Assembly: GCA_014529385.2 (NCBI GenBank)
Contig: CM043963.1
Coordinates: forward strand, 79,794,912 to 79,858,911
Direction of reading: 5' to 3'
From: Adiantum capillus-veneris
Lineage: Eukaryota > Streptophyta > Polypodiopsida > Polypodiales > Pteridaceae
DNA length: 64,000 nt
In this document: piece after piece, positions 47,813 to 57,252 of the stretch
How the letters are laid out: every line of letters starts with the position of its first letter
Position numbering within the stretch: position 1 is the stretch's first letter
The notes under the pieces: generated by a model
What the model was told of the DNA's origin: nothing
The model's database searches: none
The model's input: only the letters and a program-made list of their open reading frames with translations
Translations under genes and position numbers: made by a program

Positions 47813-47844
47813 GCCTCTATCTCTCTCTTGATGTCTGTATTTTT

Positions 47845-48195
47845 ATGGTGGCACATGATGAGGCACATGATCAATATGAGGGAGTTCAAGCTCCAGTAAT
47901 TGCTGATGTGAAGAGCTCTTCAGAGCCAAGAGAAGATACAGAGTGTCTAGGCCATGTAGAGGAGGAGGCCAACATTGCAAAGCAAAGCCAAGAACAGACA
48001 ACAAAACAAGTTAACCATTTGGCCATGAAAACACAAGAGTCATGTACTGCACAACCACAAGAGGTGAATATCTTTGGCAATACAAAAGGGAACATAGACA
48101 CTCAACAACAAAATGTCAACATTAGACATTACCATTATGGACTCTTGTTTGAAGTAGATATGGTTGTTCCGGTAATATCTATTGTACTTAAATAA
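47845..48195 (+). CDS. Unrecognised ORF, Gln/Glu-rich (116 codons)
   Basis: The ATG at 47845 gives MVAHDEAHDQYEGVQAPVIA and a hydrophilic body rich in Q, E and N (EEANIAKQSQEQTTKQ). It ends shortly after a donor-like GTTCCG|GTAATATC at about 48172, so it may be an exon. No family is recognised. It starts 30 bp after a CA microsatellite. Confidence 0.3.
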   Translation: MVAHDEAHDQYEGVQAPVIADVKSSSEPREDTECLGHVEEEANIAKQSQEQTTKQVNHLAMKTQESCTAQPQEVNIFGNTKGNIDTQQQNVNIRHYHYGLLFEVDMVVPVISIVLK

Positions 48196-48504
48196 TATAC
48201 TCTTTTTTGTTTCTCACTACTTATATGTATGCACACAATGATTACAGAGACTAATTATTTTGGATCTCAATGGATTGTTGCTGCTATGACAGTCGTATAG
48301 TGTACCTACAGAGATCTCCGATTTACGTAGTTTTTGCTTGGGAAATCTCTGAGTAGTAATTCGACCAGGCACAAAGGAATTTTTGAATTTTTTGATTCCA
48401 TGATTTAGGGTTGCTATGTGGTCTTCAGTGTAGCCCCAAAACTTGAATCCCCTTGTTACCATAGTTTGCTATTTCGAAGAATTTAGAGATCGTATTTTTA
48501 TTTT

Positions 48505-48828
48505 GTGTATAGTCAAAGAAATTGTATTACAATTGCAAGACATTTGCACCCAACTAAACCTCATGTACAACTTTTCTACAATCCCTTTGAAGAGATCAAT
48601 GTGCTTTATGATGCTCTCAATACTTTGTTGATTGATGACACACCACATAAGGGTTTACTTAATCCACCTAGCACTACTATTTCCCCACCTTCATTTGAAG
48701 GGCATCTTCACAATTTTTACCTAGAGGACATTTTGGTCCCATACCTGCAAGGAATGTACTTAAGCCCATTGAGCCCATTGGAATTTGTACTTACAAATGT
48801 ACTTAGTAATTCATGGTTTATACATTAA
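48505..48828 (+). CDS. Unrecognised ORF (107 codons), first copy of a duplicated module
   Basis: Reads HLHPTKPHVQLFYNPFEEIN then SFEGHLHNFYLEDILVPYLQ and SPLSPLEFVLTNVLSN. Its last 35 codons recur in degenerate form at 48953-49070 (HLIVLPYLMQLYLSRLRSPQ). No known domain is seen. Coding status is uncertain. Confidence 0.3.
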   Translation: MYSQRNCITIARHLHPTKPHVQLFYNPFEEINVLYDALNTLLIDDTPHKGLLNPPSTTISPPSFEGHLHNFYLEDILVPYLQGMYLSPLSPLEFVLTNVLSNSWFIH

Positions 48829-48865
48829 ATTGATATTGTCTACCTGTCTATGTGTTTCGAATACT

Positions 48866-48956
<91 letters not shown>

Positions 48957-49079
48957 TAATACACACTTAATAGTGCTCCCATATTTGATGCAATTGTATT
49001 TAAGCCGGTTGCGTAGCCCACAATTTGTACTTGGAAATACACTTCATAATGATTTGTTGTACCTATTTTGAGAGTGAGT

Positions 49080-49155
<76 letters not shown>
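48720..49155. repeat. Tandem duplication, each copy ending in a GA microsatellite
   Basis: Copy 1 at about 48720-48866 is followed by (GA)43 (48867-48952). Copy 2 at 48953-49083 is followed by (GA)36 (49084-49155). Both contain CC-ATA-TG-AA-GTA-TTAAGCC and CA/GGAATTTGTACTT-type phrases. Confidence 0.75.
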
Positions 49156-49158
<3 letters not shown>

Positions 49159-49368
49159 GAGCAAACACTTGATATTAAGATTAAACTATTCAAAAAGTTA
49201 CATTTTGTTGAAGCCATTCAGGCTAGATTACATGGGCACGATTTGAATATGGCCAGAAAGATCTCCACACACAAAATGCTTCTCCCTTTGTTGCATTACT
49301 CTTCGTCTGCCCAGCAAGAAATAAAAGTTTACGAAGTCAATGTTGGCAGTCTCCTCCACTATGTCATG

Positions 49369-50633
49369 TCAAAGTTGCAAAAGATTGAATTGCTTCCTTA
49401 TTGTAATTACTGTCATAAGATATAGGTCTTTTTCCACCACTTCCACATCTATGAAAACATTGTTTGCCAAACTTGCTGCCTCTTGATCCATAGGCACATA
49501 GCAACCTTCAACAAGGTGAGAATGCTTGTACCAAAAGGAGATTTCATTGTCAAGAGCAATCTTGCAACATATGCCATCTGTTTCTTTCACATACCACCCT
49601 CGATCAAGAAGCTTATCACACAAGAGGGAATCAAATGATTTGCAGAGCAGCATAGTTTTAGCAACATGTACATTGCAGGAATGAAATAACTCAACAAAGA
49701 GACCAACAAGACAGGAATTTGCAAGTTTCACCAATTTAGTGGGTACAAAGTTTTGGAGAGACCTCTGAACATCCCTATAGAGCCATTCCTCAATGCCTCA
49801 CTCATTGTTTTGTCAGGAACGGGCCAATCCACGGAGTTCCAGTTGGTTGGTAGAGAAACCTTCACCAACACTCCTCTCTGATTCCTTTGATTGAGTTGGT
49901 AGAAATGGTCATAAAAGAAAATACCCTTGTCTGCAAGGCTTTTTCTATTTCTGCCCGCATACTGCAAGACCCCAATATGAGCATGGGTCACAGAGATGAG
50001 ACCTATAATTCACTCCAGTGGCTCCCATTCCTCGTATGAGGAAGGATATTTCTATTCTTTTACTCTATGAATGTAAAAGAATAGAAATAAATACAAACAT
50101 CTGTATAAACTAATTAAATATCTATAATAAGAGAAGAAAAAAACAGATTCACATTTGAAATGTAAGATAACATTTTTAGAGGAGTGCTAAATAATTAACT
50201 CACAGTTGCACCGTGGATTATGCACCATGGAGACATCACCACCGTTAGCAATCACATCAGAGTGAGTGAAAACATGTTGAACAAAGATCTCTTCCACAGT
50301 CTTCTTACCAACTTGGAGTTTGAAATCCAGTACTCTTGCTTTCCATTCAGAACGAAACATATTTGTTGCCTCCGAGCTTTTTCTCCTTCTTGGCTGCAAA
50401 AGAACCCAAGAACCTTTGATTATCCTCTGCTCTTGCCACCTATTATCTGTAGTGAGAGAGTTTGAGATTGAGATAGTGCTTATGCTACTACATGGTCTTC
50501 TTGGCACAATAATGGTACTACATGTAGTGCTTATGCTCCTACATGGTCTTCTTGTCACAATAATGGTGAGGTTAGTTGAAGACAATGTAGAGAAACCTCT
50601 AGAACTTCTTGGACGGGAAGAAGACAAAGCCAT
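49369..50633 (-). pseudogene. Spliced gene candidate of unknown function
   Basis: A minus-strand TATA box (CCTTTATAAAAG-type, RC of about 50668-50679) lies about 40 bp before ATG 50633. Exon 1 (50633-50204) encodes MALSSSRPRSSRGFSTLSST with a duplicated RRPC-SSIST segment, then a basic region and FQ-like DFKLQVGKKTVEEIFVQH. A canonical donor GTGAGT starts at 50203. An acceptor AATTATAG ends at 50003, giving a 201-bp intron and phase 1 agreement. Exon 2 reads LISVTHAHIGVLQYAGRNRK then GVLVKVSLPTNWNSVDWPVP. At about 49732 a shift leads into LVKLANSCLVGLFVELFHSC, HVAKTMLLCKSFDSLLCDKL and DRGWYVKETDG, to a stop at 49369. I recognise no domain. The single frameshift makes it a pseudogene or a sequencing error in a working gene. 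Confidence 0.5.
50003..50203 (-). other. Predicted intron (201 bp)
   Basis: GTGAGT donor and ATAG acceptor on the minus strand. AT-rich, with several in-frame stops. An alternative acceptor with a better pyrimidine tract (TTCTTCTCTTATTATAG, about 50118-50134) gives an immediate stop. Confidence 0.45.
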
Positions 50634-50679
50634 AGCTTTAATGGAGTGAGAATGAGTTTTGAAATACTTTTATAAAGGG

Positions 50680-52190
50680 AGTGAATATCTTTTAATAAAG
50701 GGTGAGAGTTAGCTATCAATTAGTACTTAGGTCTCAGCAACTTGACGGCTATTAACAGTGGGCCCTACTTTGTGAGACGAGGAAGTTACCTTACAAAAAT
50801 GGGACAAATATCAGTATTTTAAAATGCTTTCTTTCATTTTTGTGATATTTTCCATGCATTTCTACGTTACGTAAGGTTGCTGCTCATTGGTTGCGCCTTC
50901 TTTTCTCTCTCTTCAATAAGGCCCTCCAAATGACCTCCAAAATTTCCTAATGTTTTGCATTCTCCTCCTGTTGCCCGCCTTGGCCGCCGTGAAGATGTAT
51001 TTTGATGTGTTTGAGTTTGTAAAACTGACCCTCTTTGTGGCGTAGGCTTTATGATGGGTTTGCTTTCAAGTTCCACTGCAATTTGAGTTTCCCACAATAG
51101 GTATCCAATGTTGAAGCACTATGTGAGCTATGTATGGTTGTTGTGGATAGCTCGTTTGCTGAAGGTATTCTGATTATCGTTGTAGGTCATTTTTTGACTT
51201 GCTACTATTGTCCCTTTTTTTACTAGAGATTTGTTGTCGCCCATGAAGATTATATATGCTCTTGATAAGTGTATTTTAATCTGAAACTGTAGCTCTAATT
51301 TGTTGTCGATTGATTTGGGTAGCCACTTCCTTATTGCTAATGTAGAAGTGATATATACAAGAAGATGATGGCGATGGTTTCTAGATTAGGGTCTTAAAAC
51401 CTAGATGACCAAAGGGGAAAAACCCGGTGGGAAAAAGGTCCCTTTGGTATATGCTCTTATTGGTGTTGAGCATTTGGACTTGAAGTACCTGTCATGCAAG
51501 GTGAGTGCTTGGGAGAAACAAAGGAAGAGTGCCTAATGCAAGTGACAATTATGGGACACTCTACATGCATATGAAAATTTGTCAAACAAAAGCATGTAGT
51601 GTAAGAGATGGAGTTGATGGTTGCTTCAAGGAACAAATGTAGCACATGTGACATCAAAGGATGTCACAATAGCTTCCATGTTTCCAAGAAGGGTTTTCAA
51701 TGTAGAAGCTTCTCCATTCATACCTCACTGTGCTTAGTGCATGAGTGTCTTTTGGACTTCCTTCTTCACTTACCACTATACTACAATGACTTCGACTCTT
51801 ATGCTTACCTATACCAGCATGAGCGACACAACATAATTATGCTCAACTCTTCCAGCTTGAGTAGTACCTAGAATAGCTAAGATGATTAGACCACAGAGAA
51901 TATTACATGAAGGTTTGGAACTAACACCTCGCTCTTTTAGTGGATTAGCTACCCGAATCTGACTTTTATGCCATGTATTTTTAATGGAAACTTGGACTTA
52001 CCTGTTCAAGTCCAGAAACCCAATTCCATAAGTTCTACAAATTTAGGCTCTTCCATTGTATAGGTCGAGAAGGTTGGAAAATTTTGGCTCCTCTTGACTT
52101 GCTTGTTGTATGTTCTCACTGCTTTGTGAAACAAGTCCTTCAGCTTTGGTAGGTTTTGATGTAGCCTTTGCATTAATGTCCATGAGAAGC
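50680..52190. other. Unassigned sequence, right part of the segment splitting E1
   Basis: Short frames on both strands, with no recognised motif or repeat. It contains the upstream region of the 50633 gene candidate. Confidence 0.4.
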
Positions 52191-52195
52191 GATTG

Positions 52196-53980
52196 TCAAG
52201 ATGTGTGGATTTTTTGTGATTGAGTTCCCACTAGCAATTTTGGAACCCACCTTTTCTTTGGTCCGTGTGTGATCATCTTTGGCATTTTATCTTCTTCTAT
52301 AATTTGATGGAAACTAGGCTTTGGTATCCAAACCTCATGATTTTTGTTGTAAAAGCCTTGCTTTTGTAGTTGAAGATGAGGGATCCATCTAGAGATTGCA
52401 ATAGCCTTGGTTGCAATTGGCTTTTGTTGGATGTTGTTTGTTTTTGCTTGCTTTCGGACTGAAGCTTGCGCTGCCTGATTTCTCTTGGTTGTCCTAGATT
52501 GAGCTACAATCTTTGGTGACCATATTTGAGTGTTACCTTCATAAAATCCTTGTGCTTTGAGTAGCTTCACTGGAATCTTCCGCTGCTTCACTTGTCTTTC
52601 TTGGGTAATTTGACTAGCAATTGACTTTGGTACCCAAAGTTCTCACATTGTTTGCTTCTTTGATCTTTTCTTTTGATTCATTTTACTGTTGTTCTTTCTC
52701 CTGCTTTAGTTGTTTTCCTTGTGTTGATAGTGCGTCTTGTTCTTTGTAGAACTTGCTGGTTGAGGTGGGTAGGTCCAGGCTATTACTTTAGGCTTTTTGG
52801 CCCAAACATTAGCGTTTCCTTGGAAGTAGCCCTGAGGAGTGATTGACTCATTTGATGCAACCCACCCAATGACCTTTGGTTGTTGATGTTGAACTTGAGC
52901 TTCATGTATCCAAACTAGGTCTTTGACTTTAATGTGCTCTTTGGATACCAATACATGGTTGACATTCTTTTGCTTCTTCTGGGTGCTTTTTGTGATGGAA
53001 ACTTTGGTTGGTAGACTTTTTGCTTTGGTCTCCATTGCATTGTTGATGGTGTGGCTCTTGATGTGTAGAAGCTTCATTGGAATTTTGATGTAGGTTTGTT
53101 GAAGAAGGTAAAGTCGTCTTGCGAGGTTGATATACTTCAAAGTTTACCTTAGCTTTACCTTTTTTTGCTATGCTTGGTTGTTCCTTTTTTGCATTGACTT
53201 GAGGTGCTTTTGGGGATTTTGATGATGTTGTTGTTGAAGATTTTGGTTGTTGTTGAAAGAAGATGTTTCTCCAGCTTTCTGTCAGGATCATACTCTCTTT
53301 GATATGATGGGATTCAATTATGTGAAAAATTTCCTTATACTCCCCGGTACTCAACTTGAGTACGACTTCTACCATGCCAAAGCTAGGAATTTCTGTTTTA
53401 GAACTTGTGTACACCATCTCCTCTAGCTCGTTAATTGGCAGCTTTCCCATCATTATCCATGTTTCATAAGACATTAGTTTTTTTGGTGCTTTTGGATCTA
53501 TTACTGCTATTGAAAGTCCCGTTTCTCCGCATTTGCTGAATTTGATCATTGTAGGAGACAATCGATCTTCTTTCTTGTCCCTGTTCTTCTTTTGATCTTG
53601 CATTTTTTGAACATTTGACGTTGAACTTGGAAATTTTTTTCCTTCATCTGCTTTCATTTGCACTTTTTCTAGAGTCGACTTCTTTGAAATAGCTTTTGTC
53701 GATTCTTCAAGTATGTCAATGATGACATATTCTTGTGGTTGCTCTGCTTCCTTTATTTTCACTTTTGCCTCATGCTCCAAGTCGTTGCCATCTGTCTGAC
53801 ATTTTTTGCTTTCACACTCATAAACCTCATTAGCTTCCTTCAACACCTTTATTGTAAATAAGGGAGTTCTATCATAGCCATCTTTGTTGCAACATTTGGT
53901 AATGGTTACCTCATTTATCTGCAACCAAGCATGTACCTCGTTTTCCTCTTTAGTTGTGGAGTGTAATTATTCCCCCGGGG
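52196..53980 (-). pseudogene. E1 polyprotein region with repeated QGFY-N-VW motif
   Basis: Downstream of the protease on the minus strand, in overlapping open frames (53924-52929, 53140-52706, 52591-52196). The first is charged: MQINEVTITKCCNKDGYDRT then TPLFTIKVLKEANEVYECES, with GLSIAVIDPKAPKKLMSYET and LSTGEYKEIFHIIESHHIKE. The rest carries three copies of a motif Q-G-[FY]-[FY]-x2-N-x2-[IV]-W-x-[PK]-K: at about 52795-52837 (QGYFQGNANVWAKK), 52516-52556 (QGFYEGNTQIWSPK) and 52324-52365 (QGFYNKNHEVWIPK). It lies where a gypsy pol would pass from protease to RT. I know no assigned function for the motif. Confidence 0.5.
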
Positions 53981-53981
53981 T

Positions 53982-54509
53982 TCACTCTACATCTCTATAA
54001 CTATGATCTTTGACACTAATTTTTGTAGTGACCTCTTTGTTTCTCAAGAACATATAGTCATAGCCCCAGTCTTGTACCATTTTGAGCTGACGCATGAATG
54101 ATCTGCCCAATATCATATCAAAGTTGTTTCTCTTGTCAAAATTCATTATGGCAAAGGTGTGCTCATACTCTATGCCACACGAAGATACAATGATTTGTTC
54201 TAATATTCCTATCAATTTCTCCACGTATCCATTCGCTAATTGCAGTTTCAGTCGAGTTTTCATAAGAAAAAGCTTTTCCCATTTTTTCCATATTTCTTTG
54301 GTTGCAATGGCAATTCCTGCCCCACTATCTAATATAGAAATCGCCTTTACTCCTTTGTACTTAAGTGGTAAGGTGGTGTTTCCTTCTTCTCCTTCACAGT
54401 AGTCACCCACCTTATTTACTGGTAGTGGATTTGTCTGTGGTTTCTTAGGCGAGGTATCATCCATGTTTTTGTTTGCAAGTTGGTCATGTGAAGGGATTTT
54501 TAGCCCCAT
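53982..54509 (-). CDS. E1 aspartic protease
   Basis: 175 codons open. Retropepsin features: VKAISILDSGAGIAIATKEI carries the active-site D-S-G. A hydrophobic core follows (KLQLANGYVEKLIGILEQII), then FDMILGRSFMRQLKMVQDWG, the ILG-x-x-F/W-L equivalent of gypsy proteases. The enzyme cleaves Gag-Pol during particle maturation. The domain lies between gag (55.5-57.2 kb) and the QGFY region. The upstream join (54828-55124, ELIRTDQALMEPHVLD...) is in another frame, so translation as a polyprotein would need correction of at least one frameshift. Confidence 0.8.
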   Translation of the reverse strand: MGLKIPSHDQLANKNMDDTSPKKPQTNPLPVNKVGDYCEGEEGNTTLPLKYKGVKAISILDSGAGIAIATKEIWKKWEKLFLMKTRLKLQLANGYVEKLIGILEQIIVSSCGIEYEHTFAIMNFDKRNNFDMILGRSFMRQLKMVQDWGYDYMFLRNKEVTTKISVKDHSYRDVE

Positions 54510-55516
54510 GTTTCCAGGTTTTTTCCCATTTGGCCCTGTAGATGCGGTCTAATTTTTAGCAACTTTGAGAGATAAAGTGTACATTGATAGGAGAAGACAT
54601 CAATTCATGCAAGATCTTGGTATCATCATTTTTGGTGTGGCTTTTCACTGAGAAGATACCATTTTAACCTTCGATTTTTTTTCGAGTTCTCCTATGAAAG
54701 ATGGCAAAGTCTATAGAGAGCGTGGTTTACTCTCTTCAAATGCGACAGACCCAACATCCCCATATGAAGATCTTATATTCCCTGGGAAAAATTCATGATC
54801 CATGTTTATCTCAGGGATAGGTGCTAATTATAAAGTAGCACTACCATCTTTTTGGTTTTTGATTGATTCCCATAAGGATTGTGGCCACGGTTCTTCAACC
54901 TCCAGAATTGGCATTACTGCTTGTGAGCCCACTCCATCTGTGGTATTGGCTACTTCCCTTGTATCTAAAGGTGCCTCAACTCTCGGGTCTTCCTGATCTT
55001 TGTTTACAATACCATGACTTTCCAATTCCTGGATTTTTTCGTGGATTAGCACCTTCATTTTGGGAGAATCTAGAACATGTGGTTCCATAAGAGCTTGGTC
55101 CGTCCGGATGAGCTCCTCACACATTTACAACCTCTCTTTTTCATACATTTGATGTGGATACATCAGCCATCTATCCTCTTGGGTTTTATTGGCCTAGCTT
55201 CATAGGCCTTCAAAATTGTATCTAAAGGTTCAAAGAATTTGTCCACCAAGACTAAACTTCCCAAGTTAGTCTTTGACTCTTTAGGCCCCTTTGCATTTTT
55301 CTTGCTTTCTTGCTCTCATCTAAGCTGTTCTTTTGTTTGATTCAGTTCAATTTCCAAAGCAGCTTTCTCCTATGGCCTTTTTGCTTTCATTTTGTCTCGT
55401 TTGGCTTTCCATGATTTTCTTCCTATTCTCATCGAGATGTTCTTAATTTATGTTTGAACACGCAATGTGTCTTCCTCCTCAACCATTGCATATTTGGCAA
55501 CTTGTTGAGCTTGAGA
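54510..55516 (-). pseudogene. E1 linker between gag and protease
   Basis: An open stretch at 54828-55124 reads MCEELIRTDQALMEPHVLDS and KVLIHEKIQELESHGIVNKD, then an acidic tail VEEPWPQSLWESIKNQKDGS. The flanks carry stops (for example 54550). It lies in the same orientation as gag and protease. No domain is recognised. Confidence 0.45.
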
Positions 55517-57252
55517 TCAAGTCATCACCTTTACAGGAATTGTGGGTTCTACCTTGGATCCACTTGAAGAAGATATCACGCCTACAACATTCATTGTTTC
55601 TTTCCCTTTGTAGCCTGGATTTTTAGCACATTGTTGGCGTAGATGGTCTCTCCCACAACCGCCACAGAATACAAATAATTCTATGTGTGTACCCTTATTT
55701 GGAAAACTTCTTACCCAATGGTCACCTCCACATTCATAGCATGGACCTTCTTGTTTCATAGTTGGTGATCCATTCAATGGTTGTTCTTGCCTGGTAAGAA
55801 TATTCTTTGACCCATACTCATGATTGGCTATGAACATGGGCGTATTTGCATCCATGGAGTACTGATGTCTTGTAGGTTGTGGCACATGTGTTGGCTTAGT
55901 GTAGTTGAATACTACTCTGTCATCATTCAAAAGAGGTGGTTGTTGCCCTAGCATATGTTGCATTTCTGGCTGAGTGCTACACCGTGGAGTGGAATGATCC
56001 CCTCCACAGGTATTACATCTCCTCAATTGAGGCTGTTGCAAATTTAGGTCTTGTTTGTAGCCTTGGTTTATTCTTCTAATCACCCCCTCAACCACTTGAT
56101 CAATGATTGGTTCCCAAGGAGTTTGAACATCCTTCTTTGTTGTTGATTCGCTCTTCGGAGATGAGGCACTACTAGTCGTGTTGTTTGAGTCTTCAATCAC
56201 CTCTCCATAGGCCTTACAATTGTCAACTAGATAAAGACCTTCTCTAGTGACTTTCTCAAATGTCGTGCATCCTTTCAAATGTAGGTCTTTTTTGAGAGTT
56301 TCATTCTGCCCTCTACAAAGAGAACTAATAATCTCTCATCTCGCGGTAGCTCTCTCACATGACATCTCTCAATGTATTGTTTGAAGCGAAGCAGAGCTTC
56401 CTTCACTGTCTTGTTTGCTTTTTGTTTGAAGGCATAGATTTGGGACACTGTGTTGTGCTTCATTCCCCTTTTTGAGAACTCCTCTACAAATTCTTGTAAG
56501 AGTTGTGCCATTTTGGGAAAATCATCTCTATTTAGTGGTTGGAACTAGATCAAGGTTGTCCCTTCTAATGTCAATCCAAATCCCTCATACTGAGTATGGA
56601 AATCTGCAATCTGTTCAGCTCTCAAAACGTGTTTGAAGAGAGACACATGAGCATATGGATCCCTTGATCCATTGTACTTTGTCTTGACACATTGAGCCAC
56701 TTGATATGGTCTTAATCATTGTGGTCCAATCACTAAGCTAGCCAATTTGTGGTCTCTTGGAAAGATGTCTCTCACCCTCTCCTCTCATCTTGGAGAAAAT
56801 CCCAGTGGAATCCTCTCGGATATGTGCTCTAGCATCGTTATTGGCTGAAAGTAAGTAGAGATTGGAGTACCCTTGTATGTGTATCATTCTAAGTCAATTG
56901 GATCGACAAGTCTTGTACTCTCTTCCATACTTATCTACCATCAAAACTTGAACTTCATGGGCATCTGTATATGTGAATGCATAGAGGTTCTTATGGGTGG
57001 TCAACTCTCCAGCATTGGGTTCCACACACTTGTAGAAGATATATTGATCCCTGCTTGTGAATATATATATGCCCTCATAAAGTGTAATCCATAAGTACTC
57101 TCATGGATTCATTGGTTTTGATGAATCTCACATTCGGTTTGTTGATCAGAGGATGCCTCTCCTCTATGTATTCTCCCAATGTTGTCGGCATTGCAACGTT
57201 TTTCATGTCTTTGAGTGGAGTAGAGAACCCTGGCAGTGGATGATTTGTCATG
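55517..57252 (-). pseudogene. E1 gag with CCHC-type fingers
   Basis: The probable start at 57252 reads MTNHPLPGFSTPLKDMKNVA and KDMKNVAMPTTLGEYIEERH. After stops, a capsid phrase YNGSRDPYAHVSLFKHVLRA (about 56670-56610) and FVEEFSKRGMKHNTVSQIYA, KANKTVKEALLRFKQYIERC (56490-56370) match retrotransposon gag. The C-terminal part (56278-55517) has CNTCGGDHSTPRC, CYECGGDHWVRSF and CGGCGRDHLRQQC, three Cys/His fingers that would bind the element RNA. Stops at about 57080-56700 and at 56275 show decay. It follows directly on the palindrome-array leader. Confidence 0.78.
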
